Source: Rehmannia glutinosa (lineage: Eukaryota; Streptophyta; Magnoliopsida; Lamiales; Orobanchaceae). Taken from it: 64,000 nt of DNA. The notes beneath the pieces are model-generated. The model was not told the DNA's origin. It saw nothing but the letters and a program-made list of their open reading frames with translations, and did not search any database. This document shows positions 32,097-43,148 of this stretch, piece by piece (positions within the stretch are counted from its first letter, which is position 1; every line of letters begins with the position of its first letter). The position numbers and the translations under genes are program-made. The stretch is taken from contig JABTTQ020003032.1 of assembly GCA_016081115.2 (NCBI GenBank), forward strand, positions 62,001 to 126,000, written 5' to 3'.

Positions 32097-33990
32097 ATTA
32101 CTAGTCTTGGTGGCAAATTTTCGATCTCATCAAATTGAAGAAAATAATATATATTACTTGGAGCTAGAACAATTTTTTTAGATTGGTACATGATTTTTTG
32201 CGCGATTTATTGAATTTTCTTTTAGATCGAACTCATAAACTTTAGTTTAAGTAAATTTAGCACGAAAATGGACTATGTATCCGATATTGTCGCGACTTAT
32301 ACACGAACAATATGCTTGTGGGTTAAAGAAAATATTTGTGCTTTAATTTATTTAAGTCGCAAATGTAAGAACTTAATTGCTGAAAATTGTCGCAGCTGAG
32401 ATGTTGACAATATATTTATGAATCAAGAATTAAGTTTGCGCTTTAATTTGTTTAAACTACAAATTTAAGAACTTAATGAAAGTTCCTCAAAAAAAAAACT
32501 TAATGAAAGAGTTTAAGCTCTATTTTTGGAATATGAGCTTACTCACGAGTACAAACTCTACTTATCCAAATTCACTACTTGAGTTGAACTAAGGATATTA
32601 GTAGCTTGTGCTATTATTAATGAAATCGCCTATCTAGAGGCTGATTATAAAAAATTGAGAAATACACAAGGAAATGCACTTGTCGCTTATGTTGACCGAC
32701 ATAAAACAATTGGGGTGAACTTTGGAACAACCATATTGTAGATTGACAAGAGTAAAAGCTAAAACTAGAACCTTAAATTGATCCATAAAGTGACAAGATG
32801 GTTCACCTTATTGAATAAAGTAATTAAGTATCAACAAATATTAAGTGTAACTATGAGAGTGCAACTTCACTCGTAATTGTACTGAGATGAAGTTTGACTA
32901 TTTAATTGCTCTCTTATTTTTTTCCGCTAAAGTTTCCAAATCTCCACATGGGTGGATTGTAGATACTGGTTGACTTAGCATGCAGTAAAGATTGAGCAAA
33001 TATGTAAGACTATTATCTAGTTGTGTAGCTATATAGCACACAAAAGAAGGCTAAGGAGAGCACTTCAAGCTCAGCAGTTTGTGTGAGCAAGTTGATGTGT
33101 TGATGTAGTCTTATTTAGATAATTGAGCCTGTAAGATATTTATTGAGTGAGAAGGCTTGTCCATCTTTTCATTGTGATGCGATTGGCCTAAGTAGTATCT
33201 CTTTTTGTGTCTTCTATTGATATTGTGGCATGCGAGGTTAGGAGGATGCCTGCATTAGCTGGGGTAACTTTATTGTCTAGCTCGCTAAGGTCAATCACCC
33301 TACAAAAATTTTCCAGCAGAATAAGCTTGCTGGAATAATGAAAAAGGGTTATTTTTCCTTTAAGGCTAAGTCCACTAAATTGAGTGAAGACTTATGAGTG
33401 TGAGGCACAAAATATTAACGCATTATAGTTTCCTTCTTTGCTATGTACGCTATATATTAGCACATCCCCACTCTCATTAGTTAGAAGCGCCAAATAGCTT
33501 TGTGTGATTCTTAAAAAATGGAGATGTGCTAATGGGGAATGAAAATAGCATGTCTAATTAGTTTAGACACACAATTGAAGGAAATAAAGTTGCAAATTGA
33601 ATCATAGTTCTAAACACTTTACAGTTATATGGGATTGCGAAGAAGAGACAATCATTTCAAAATGGTTGGATTTATGATTGCGCAAATTGATTTGTGTTTT
33701 ATTTGTGGAGATACAATCTTGACTGTTGATTACATCATAAAATATGTGTCTCCAAGTGATTCTGCAACCTCGTATGAGCTTTCAATCCGGTACCAAATGG
33801 TATCATACCCCCAAAACAACGTCCTCTTTCAGGCCTTTCAACCAATCGTTTCGACCCCAGAGAGTTGCTTTTGCTATAACTCGAGCAGTTTCTGCTTGAA
33901 TTTGCCAACAAACCCAAATTAGTGGGCTTATGCCTATGATAAGTTCGAGAATATTCGTTCTCAAATGGAGAATCAAGTCGCACGATGTAA
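32097..33990. other. Intergenic DNA, no gene recognised
   Basis: Moderately AT-rich with no sustained frame on either strand. Short frames at 33629-33983 overlap each other on both strands and match no family I know. Possibly an eroded retroelement. Confidence 0.5.
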
Positions 33991-34097
33991 CTTTCTGTTG
34001 GACAAAAAGTGCTTACTGGGTTTGACGACTGTTCCTACAAACCAACACGAGTCTTTTCTAGTACGGTTTGTCCTCACTCACGTGCTCCCTGAAAATT

Positions 34098-34176
34098 GCT
34101 TCCCATGGGATCACATATCCCATGTCTACTCCAAGCTAAGAACACTTAACCTAAGAGTTTCTATGTAATGGGCACC
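34098..34176 (-). repeat. 5S rRNA-like sequence
   Basis: On the minus strand the segment follows the plant 5S rRNA internal promoter region. An A-box-like GGTTAAGTGTTCTTAGC matches the AGTTAAGCGTGCTTGGG position and a C-box-like GATATGTGATCCCATGGGAA matches GATGGGTGACCTCCTGGGAA. About two thirds of positions agree by eye over 78 bp. The 5S 5' and 3' ends are absent. 5S-like blocks occur in Cassandra-type TRIM LTRs and 5S-derived SINEs; the host here is not resolved. Confidence 0.6.
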
Positions 34177-37100
34177 AGAAAAGAAAATGACCTTGTTGGT
34201 ATGGGTAGTACATATCTAATTCTTTAAGCTCTACTTTAACTGCTCAACCCAAGGTTGATTCCTGTAGGACACCCCCAACAGTTCACAACGGCAGCACAAA
34301 GCCCCATACTAAGCGGTGGACGGGCATGAGGGGCTTCGCAAAAAATCCATATGGATCCTCGGCAAGTTGGGCTTCCACAGCCTCGATGTAGCAGTAAACG
34401 TACAACAAATCCTAAAGGTGATCGCTGGGATCTCATAATCCTAACACTTTCCCCTTAAAGGGATTTCTTGAGTATATGTGAGGTCAAAAGAGTTATTCAA
34501 AACTACGCGAGTTGCAAGATCCTTATCCTTAGGAGATGCTCATTTCTCTAGCGAGGAAATTGTATTTTAAACTAATCTAGTAATCGTTGGAATAGTGGGA
34601 GCGACACTAAGTCTTTGGGAGGTAGTATCTCACACTTAAAGGACTCTCAAATTATACAAATAAGAAAGAGAGAATATGAAATATTCCCCATCATCTGTAT
34701 GAGATGGAGCATGTATCATTCACAATTATTTTTGTGGGTGTTGATGAGTTGATAAAACATCTAACTTCACTTGTTACACTAATTGGATAGTTGTTGTGAA
34801 AAAAAAGATGAGCCGAATGACTAAGAACAAAGTCTAAGAGGTTTTCGATCTTCTGTCTAGGTGCAAGATCATCTGAAGCATATGGTTTCGGTAGGTCAAG
34901 TGCAATATAGATGAGTTGATTGACATGTGCGTAGCTTGACCCAAGGCGAAATGTTTACGAATGTTAGAAGAGCGTTGATTTTTTAGATGTTCACCCTAAG
35001 TGGTGAGATTGCCTCAATTCACCAATATGTAATATGCTATTACCACTTTCGTTTAGGTTTGTCCTGGATGATTGATGATGACATACTTTAATGAAAATTG
35101 AATTAGAAGATCTATGTGGATCACCCAATGAATTCAAGAAGTGGAGTAAGCTCTAACTGTACCTTGAATCATCATTGATTTCATCATGCTTTCATTTTGG
35201 TAGGCTTACAATCGTTAATTAAGTCACTGAACATATGTCAATAACCTAGGAAGAATCGAAACACATCGAAATGGTACAGTCGTTTAATAATAGAAGGATT
35301 TGGCGGAAATATGTAAAATTGTCCCTCCTAAAAAGATTATTCGAATAAATAGGCAATAGTTAGGAGAGGTGCGCAAAATGCAGCGTAAAAGGTTAGATTG
35401 TGTCTCACTATATATGGCAAAAATATAATGAATGGAAAAAACAAGGAGTTATTGCCACTTAGTGGTGGCTGTCTTTATACTCCAAGGGCAAAGATCATGT
35501 TCTTAGTCAAGAAACTATATCTAAGGAAGAAGAAAACAAATGCTAGATTGTTTATGTGAACACTATCGAATATTTGATATGTGATATGTGCATACTGAAC
35601 TAGTTCTGTACGTACTTAGCAGTGAGATTTGTGAGTGGATATCGAAGTAATCCATGAACTATAGTTATGCCGATATGTGGATACTTAGATATCTTAATAG
35701 ATTGGTCTATAATTTGCTATAGGCAAATTTCGTATTGTAAAATAGTGCGCGTTGTGCGCATATTCATGAGATAATTTGTTGTCTTTGTGATAGTAAAACC
35801 ACTTTGATATATGGTTTGGGTGCCTCGAGACATTACTTCACTTAAGAGTTTTGTGAATAATTAAGTTGTTCTCAGGCATACTTCTACAAGCGGTGTGGGC
35901 GCCAATCTCTTTTACGAGCCTTTGTTTGGAGATATGCTCTAAAGGCATATAAGTCATTAGGGATTAAGTAGAATTGATTATGTGGCATGTGAGAACAAAT
36001 TATCATTGATGAGATATCTTGGAGTCTTCTTATGTGTTTGGTAACGAATTTGTGAGTTGTCACCAGACTTTGATTGACCCTCTCATACGGGTAATCGCCT
36101 GGTGTTAAGAGAACGAGCATGATCAGACTTAAAAGATCATATCGCACAAGGAGGATTGTGAATGATCGCCTCCGCACTAGAGTGGTGAGAAAGCTTAATA
36201 AGTATACTTAACAATCACCTTAGCTAGAAAGTAAGATGCGATCCGAGCTGATCGATTATGAAGTGTGTCCAAACTTCATTATAAACCGGTTTGTAGCTGA
36301 ATATGCGACCTACTAAAAGACATTTTAGAACTGACTTTTGCTAGTACGCATGTCAGATGCTTGGGCAGCGACTGGACTTAAATTCATATCATGTATTCAT
36401 ACCACATGTGCTTTGAGTCGACTGCATATGGGAAAGTGGCTGAATGGGTCCCTACTTCGTCACTGTGTGAGCCTATATTATTACTCGTACCCTTTGGGAC
36501 TCTGGACCATGTCATGAGGTGTAAGCTTGATGATGCTATTTTAGCATGTATCCAATAGCCATATGTGATTCGGTTTGTTGGAGCATGTCTAGGAAACCTG
36601 TCAAGTCCAAGCTAATTGGCATGTGGGGCCGATGAAGAACTAAATTGATAACGCACTTATGTTTTGTAATTCATAGCCCGGTCGACTATGTCGAAATGTG
36701 CTTTACTAGTCATGAATATAGAAATATATTTGAGTGAGTCGAGCATGCTCTATTTATTTCATTGAGGGATCTAGAGATGTTTGACTGGGTGCGACCATTT
36801 GGTTTGGGTATACAACGAGTTATTGAGTTGAAGGGTAATTTTAGTTTTGTGATGACTTAATATAACTCTACTCACATATTCTTTTTTGCTTGGTCGCACA
36901 CCTTATTCCCGTCATAAAAAATGGGACATGATAAAAAAAAAAACATCAGCTATCTAATATTCTAATAATGGAATCACGAATCATAATATCATATTCTTTA
37001 TCTTTGTCAATTGCAATTTTCTAAAATTAAATGATAATTATGAGATCAAAGATTAGTTTTGACAGTATTATAAGTAATTAATTTCAAATGTAAATTTATA

Positions 37101-37786
37101 AAATTCATAAAAAAATATTGAGAAAAAAGCCCTAAGGCCCGACCCTAGTCATAGTCCTAGCTGGCTCTATGGCCAATTAGAGTCAGACTAAAACGCCTTT
37201 ATATTATAAATTAAGGCCTATGAAATATAGGCCCAATCCTCAAACTTTCTTGTAGGGCTAAGATCGACCTTAGGGGTGGACCTTATTCATAACTCTAATT
37301 GCAAGTGACGTTTTCCCGCTAATGTTGGAAATTTTCATCAAATTTGGCCTCAATCCACAAATTTTTAATAGTTATAAGGTGATTTTGCCAATTGTAATTC
37401 TAATAGGACTTGTTCCTCCTAATGGGACTGATTTTGCAATTTTGGGGATGACTAAGTAAATTCGTCAAATGGGGTTATGCGCGGTAAATAAGAAATTGGG
37501 CTACCGTATTAAAAATCTTTACACAACGATTTATATATTTTGGACACACCCTCCCTCCTCCCCCAACAATAAAAATGGTAATGATGATATAATTCAGAAC
37601 ACAAAACCAAATATAATTTTAATTTCAGCAAAAATCATACAAAAGCAATTTAAAAACATATCAAACGGGATATCTTCCTAATTTCCAAAAACATGTATTT
37701 TTAACTGAAATCACTATTCTGAACATACTGAAAGCTGATAATTCAACCTGAAAACAAAAACCAAATGAATTAAGCTTAAATAATAA
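34177..37786. other. Intergenic DNA, probable eroded repeat
   Basis: 34177-34445 continues the 5S-like repeat with complex non-coding sequence. 34446-36900 has no frame above 100 codons and nothing I recognise. 37130-37290 has GGCCC-containing scraps. The last few hundred bases are downstream of the O-methyltransferase gene. Confidence 0.45.
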
Positions 37787-39407
37787 TCATGGAAAAACCT
37801 CAATCACAGATCTCAATCCTAATACACGAGTAATCTTGTAGCTTGTGAAGCCAGCAGCGACAAAGAGCTTAGCCCACTCTTTCTCTGTTCTCTCTTTCCC
37901 AGTGGCATCAACCATCATCAGCATATCGAAAAAGAGCTTGGTTTCAGTTGCCTCATGATCTTCCTTTTTATCATCCACAATCATTTCGACAATAATCACT
38001 TTTTTACCATTGTTCTTGCTGGAAATTATTGCTTCATTGCATTTTCGCAGTAGCTTAACACTCTCTTCATCAGTCCAGTCATGAAATATCCACTGCTTAA
38101 CATTTGTTTTTTACCCATGAGAAAGAGATGATAAAAATCTAAGTCATGATAGTGATGATCAAAGTTTGAATTAACAATATCGAATTTATCACTAAAGTTA
38201 TGCATAAAATATAATATTAATACTTATGAATTTGCCACCAACAGTTTTCACAAATTTAATAGAAACAAGTACTGCCTATAAGTTACACACTTTATTTAAT
38301 TTTTTTTTTTGAAAAATAAGTTACATACTTGATAAATTTTTTTTTTTTTGAAATCACACACTTGATAATTAGCAGGTAACAAAAATATAACTTTATTTGT
38401 TGTCACTAGATATATATTTGAAATTGTCACAACTTGTACACAATTTTTATTACTATAAACTTATAAAAATCATTTATATCAAAATATAATATCACTGAAG
38501 GTTCAAAACTTGAAATCTTATTAGGCTATTAGCTAACATTCCTTCTTTTTTTCTTCCCCGGAAATTATATATAGCACTCTAGCATGGATTTAGCTAATTA
38601 GGGACGTAAGATAAAATTTCATACCTTTAGAAAAACTGCATCAGCTTGAGGAATGGACTCAAACATGTCTCCACTAACATAGCTCAAATTCTTATCACCT
38701 TCCATGCCAGCAACAACACGTGGGAGGTCAAGCAGAACACATTTCAAATCTGGAAAGGCATCAGCAATACCCTTGGCCACCAATCCAGTCCCACCACCAA
38801 CATCCACCATTGATTTCAACCCCTCAAACACTTGTTTACATTCTTTGGTTACTACACTAACCACAAAATGTGCATCACTAGCCATTGCATCATTAAACAT
38901 TCTATTAAACCTTTCTTCAACTCCTACGTACTCCCAAAACGTCATCCCGTGTTTGGTGACGAATGATGAGGAGCAATCATTTTGAAACCATTCACTAACG
39001 TGATGCCACGGATCAATCAATATCGGGTCGAGCATTGCACGTGCCGATGGCAACAGGCTCAATGGCTCGTCTCTCAATAGGAGACGGGAAGCCGGTGTGA
39101 GACAATAACCGTCCTCGTCCTCATTCCCATCCTCTGAGATTTTGGCCTTGATGAAGAACTTGGAATGGGTTAGAATGCACATTAGACGACAGAGACCGTC
39201 GGATTTTAATTTGTTGATCGGGAGAGCATTGACTAGTTGAGAAAGTGTCATGGGCTTGCCATGTTCGTTGATGATATCTGGTATGCCTAATTCAATTGCA
39301 CAATTTAGGGACATTGAGTTTATGAAGCTAAATATGTGGTTCCACACATGAGCTTGAGCATCAAGAAGCTCATGTGTGGACTCTACTATTCCATTAGGCA
39401 ATGCCAT
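37787..39407 (-). CDS. Plant small-molecule O-methyltransferase (COMT/flavonoid OMT class), two exons
   Basis: Exon 1 is 39407-38625 (261 codons), intron 38624-38093 (532 bp, GT-AG, phase 0), exon 2 38092-37787 (101 codons plus stop). The 362-residue product is the normal length for a class II plant OMT, a soluble cytosolic dimer that moves a methyl group from S-adenosylmethionine to a phenolic hydroxyl. The N-terminal dimerisation helices (about 15-120) are followed by the SAM-binding VDVGGGTG (201-208), LDLPRVV (227-232), GDMFE (246-250), the catalytic base His265 in HDW, and acidic partners Glu297 and Glu328. Intron position just before WIFHDW is typical. No disabling change is visible. 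Resemblance is to asterid flavonoid/phenylpropanoid OMTs; the actual substrate is unknown. Confidence 0.93.
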
Positions 39408-39465
39408 TTTTTGGGAAATGGAATTGTTGTTACTAGCACTATTTCACGTTGTTAGCTTCGGTTTG

Positions 39466-39474
39466 CTATTTATA
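39466..39474 (-). promoter_or_regulatory. TATA box of the O-methyltransferase gene
   Basis: Minus-strand TATAAATAG about 60 bp upstream of the ATG at 39407. This would leave a short 5' UTR of about 30 nt. Confidence 0.65.
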
Positions 39475-39623
39475 GGAACTTGACAAGATAATGCTATTTT
39501 ATTAAGTGTAATATTTGATAGGGTTTGGATCTAGAAGTTTCAATCAATCAAATAATACAAAATACTTACAAAAAAAATAGAAACACAATTCATATACAAA
39601 TAATGCCAGTAATAATTCGTATG

Positions 39624-39759
39624 TTTTTTTAATAAGTTGGGAGTACTAGTTGGAGGGGATGAGATAAGTTTCAAAGAAACTGAAAGATAACGGGTTCGAA
39701 CTTCGGTAAATACCCTTACAAAGGGTGAGCGATACCACTTGAGCTACAAGCTCGTGGTA
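39624..39759 (-). mobile_element. tRNA-derived SINE, copy 2
   Basis: Same family as 27270-27409: A box TAGCTCAAGTGGTA (39733-39746), B box-like GTTCGAACCCG inverted near 39690-39702 with one change, and A tail at 39624-39630. It sits about 150 bp upstream of the O-methyltransferase TATA box. Confidence 0.78.
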
Positions 39760-40122
39760 ATAATACTTATGTTTTGCTCCAAATATTTTTATTTACTTTC
39801 GTGTATTATCATTCAAGGAATCTTTATATTAATTAATTTTTATGATTTTTTTGTAATACATTTAAAGTATATATTGATATATATTATATGTCGAATTTTT
39901 ATGTCAAATAAAATAAATAATTTTCGATTATGTGCTTGGCGCTTGTAGCTGTGGCCATTAGATAAAACTTGTGATTTTCGCTTCAATAAATTAGAATACC
40001 ATATTATTATAGCTTAAGTGTTTCGTATTCAATCCCCGAGGAATACGGCCTTGTTTGCCATTATTCTATAAACAACGTTGTACACTTGCATTATAGTAAA
40101 AAGATTTTCGCGATCAAGTTTT
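39760..40122. other. AT-rich DNA including probable end of the Athila 5' LTR
   Basis: From about 39990 the sequence has the look of an Athila LTR tail (AATCCCCGAGGAATACGG) leading into a PBS-like site. The LTR start is not identifiable, and the 3' LTR copy does not reach this part, so the two cannot be compared. Confidence 0.35.
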
Positions 40123-40141
40123 TGGTGCGTTAGTTTGGGGA
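40123..40141 (+). promoter_or_regulatory. Degenerate Athila PBS
   Basis: TGGTGCGTTAGTTTGGGGA is similar to TGGCGCCGTTGCCGGGGA, the Asp-tRNA type PBS of Athila/Tat gypsy elements, at the expected distance before gag. Confidence 0.45.
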
Positions 40142-40569
40142 TTGAACGATTCAACTTAGATATAGTAATAAGTAGTTCAATCTTAATTGAAGCAAAATTT
40201 TTGTAAATATTTTTTTATTTTTTTATTTATTTAGTAAATATTTTTTATTTTTATTTTTTCAATTTTTTTTTTTCTTTTGTAAATAATTTTTTTGTTTTGG
40301 TTCTAACATTGTTTTTTGTTGAGTGCGGATAATGCATGATCACACATTCATTTGCCGAGCTAATATCCTTTGATTTAGAAATCGAAAAGACAACGAAACA
40401 GGTAAGAAAAAGATATAAAGCGATGGCGGATGGGAATAATCGAATATCACGAATAACATAAACAACGAGAACGCCCACTGGGGAACTGGACAGAAACCAG
40501 GATAGTGGAAAGGCCCGCAAGTAGGCGCTTAGGGACTACTTCTAGCCAAAAATTAGTCGAACATATGGG

Positions 40570-41929
40570 GGTGTGGCCCGTCTGCCGATCAATGCAAATA
40601 ACTTTGAACTAAAACTGCATTGATCCAGATGGTTTCACAAAACCAGTTTGGGAGTAGAGCGCGTTGAGGATCCAAACGCGCATCTATCGTAATTCTTAGA
40701 AATGCGATCTTGTTAAAATGAATGGTGTTTTTGAGGATATCATTCGATGCCACCTTTTGCATTCTCTCTATGCGATAAGGCTAAGGGATAGTTATGCTCT
40801 TTATCACCATCCCAGCAGATCGGGCTAAACTAAGTTAGCGATTTCTAGCCAAATATTTTCCCCCCTAGTAAGACAGCTATGATTAAAAAGTGAGACCGAC
40901 TTAGCGAGTTAGATGCGAGCCATTATATGAGGCATGGGATAGGTTTAGAGAGTTATTGATGAAGTGCCCTTAGCACGGATATCCGGATTACCAACATGTT
41001 CAATATTTCTATAATGGTTTAAGTGGCAACATGAGAACTATTATAGATGATGCATCTGGAGGTGCTCTACTTGGGAAATATCCGGATGGGGCAATAGAAT
41101 TGTTAGAGGAGATGGAAAATAATAGTTACGGTGGCCATCCGAGAGATCTAATGATAAACGTATCGCGGAGATACATGATGAGGATAAGATTGCCATGCTC
41201 ATGGAACAAATATCCATGCTAAGTATGCGGATGCGATGCAACAAGTAACTTCAAGAGAGTCGGCGAGTTGTTGTAGAAGAGGCGAATTTCATAGGACAAA
41301 TGATTACAACAACATCTACAAATACTCGGCACGCACATATTATAATCCGGCTCACGGAGAACTTACAGCCACCTCCGAATTTTGACATGGGTAATCGAGG
41401 TAAGCAGTCGAGGAACAGAAACCATCTCTAGATAGAATAGAGGATCACATAACTCGGTTAAATACTAATATGAATGAAAGAATGAAATCTTTGGAAAAAT
41501 AGTTGGGGCGGAGATAGCCCACGGCAGATGGCGCCCAACACGAGAAAGGCAAACTCCCGAAAGATACAAAGGTAGATCCGGGAGAACGGTGAAAATCCAT
41601 TCGTTTGAGGAGTGGAACGGGATATGAAGGTCCAAAGATGCCAGTTGAACAAGAGGCAGAAGAGGAAGCAATTGAGAAGCGAGAACACGACAATAGAAGG
41701 CGAGCCAAAACAAGCATAAAAACAAAAAGTAGTCTCTACTCAAACAATTCCAAAACCGAGGTACCTATCCCTTTCCCGCAAAGGTTTTAGAAAACGAAAT
41801 TAGATGATCAATTTGTTAAATCCTGAAATTTTTAAGAAAATTCAAATTAATATACCCTTTGTGGATGCTTTAGAACAAATGCCAAATTATGCTAAATTTC
41901 TCAAAGATATTATGGCAAAGAAAAGAAAG
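40570..41929 (+). pseudogene. Athila gag remnant
   Basis: Pieces in several frames match Athila Gag in order. An LPINANNFELK segment with LIQMV follows near 40582-40640, KMNGVFEDIIR near 40716, and FYNGLSGNMRTIIDDASGG with ALLGKYPDGAIELLEEM at 41010-41115. The final segment near 41780-41929 carries the INIPFVDALEQMPNYAKFL block of the Gag-protease linker. Many frameshifts. The element is cut here by the insertion starting at 41930. Confidence 0.78.
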
Positions 41930-43148
41930 TGTAGGTCCAAGGGGGTGTTTGTGTTAAGTCAGAAGGGGGGTTGAATAGACTTAACCAATTTTCGATTTTT
42001 ATCCTTTAAATTAGAGTTTTAGTCACAAGTCGGCTTAGTCCTTGGGGGACAACTTAGTTCAACCTCAACAGTAGAGTTAGCCACTCAACATATTTGGAGA
42101 GCTATTGATAAGTTAACTCAGCTGAGTGAAGTGACCCTTTTTATAAAAACAACTAACATGGTTTTCAGTGGAAGTCTTACACCCTTAGTTTGAAATATAT
42201 TTTCAACACTTATTTTAGGTTAAGTTATTATCAATAGGCTTAGCAAATTTATCAATCGTGAGATATAAATGTGCAAGAATTAAATGTATTGAAAGTAAAT
42301 AACACAAAGCAATTTGTAGTGGTTCGAGGATGGGGTAATTCCTCTACTCCACTCTTCTCCAACTCCTTAAGGTAATCCACTAAAGTAACAATTGTTACAA
42401 TCTTGATACAACCGTCCAAGCAATCCTTGATCACATAGTTGGCTTCACTACTAGGACCACCTCTTAACAAGACGGTTGTCCTGCGACTTCACTCGTTTAG
42501 ATTCTTGGATTTGATAATGAAGCTCTCCAACGAATCCAAAGCCTTGGTTCGAACTAGAACCTTACTACACTTCCTTCAACCTTGGATGTGCGAGACCCCT
42601 TTGTCTTTCAACAAGTTTTCTTCTTCAACAGTTTGAAGCTTTCTTTCCTTCATCGAGAGTGTTGGATCGATATACTTGAGTTTTAGGCTTGAGGATATAA
42701 TGTATTGCTTGAGAGTATTTTGCTCTTTGCTTGAATGTTTGCATATATGTGTCTATTGCTTCGTACTCTCTCAAATAAATTCCTCGGCCTTTTATAGTGA
42801 CAATTTGAAAATGTATCCGTTGAAGAGATAGATGCATTTTCAAACTCCATTTTCATGGTCGTTGGCTTGTCATGTTCTCGCAGAAAGTGATGGGGACATT
42901 TCTATTTTAATGATATCTGCAGACTTTTCGGTTCGACCTTTGTTCGGTGCTTCCCATTGGTTTATTCTTTTTGCACGCTTAAGGTTGAGCACTTTAAGCA
43001 TTACAAAGATGTCCTTAGTACTAAAATAAGTAACCTCCTCGTCTTGAGTGCAACGGATCCATCACAATCGACTTTGAAATAAGTAACCTCCTCGTCTTGA
43101 GTACAAAGAAGAATTACAAAGTACTTACATTCTTTTTGTGTATTTACA
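41930..43148 (-). repeat. LTR-like repeat of family 'D', copy 1
   Basis: Read on the minus strand it starts TGTAAATAC (43148) and ends CCTACA (41930). A TATA-like CTATAAAAGG lies at 42797-42788. It is homologous through most of its length to 58582-60135 (shared blocks GATGGGGTAATTC, TCTTCTCCAACTCC, CCTCGGCCTTTTATAGTG and GGTCGTTGGCTTGTC). It may be a solo LTR or the 3' LTR of a minus-strand element whose ORFs follow. Confidence 0.6.

Noticed and set aside
33629..33983. Overlapping ORFs on both strands
   Set aside because: No recognisable domain, no codon pattern, mutually antisense; treated as chance.
34098..34176. Functional 5S rRNA gene
   Set aside because: Both ends are missing, many differences in conserved positions, no T-run terminator in place.
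37787..38104. Second exon as a separate truncated gene
   Set aside because: GT-AG sites, phase and residue numbering join it cleanly to 38625-39407.
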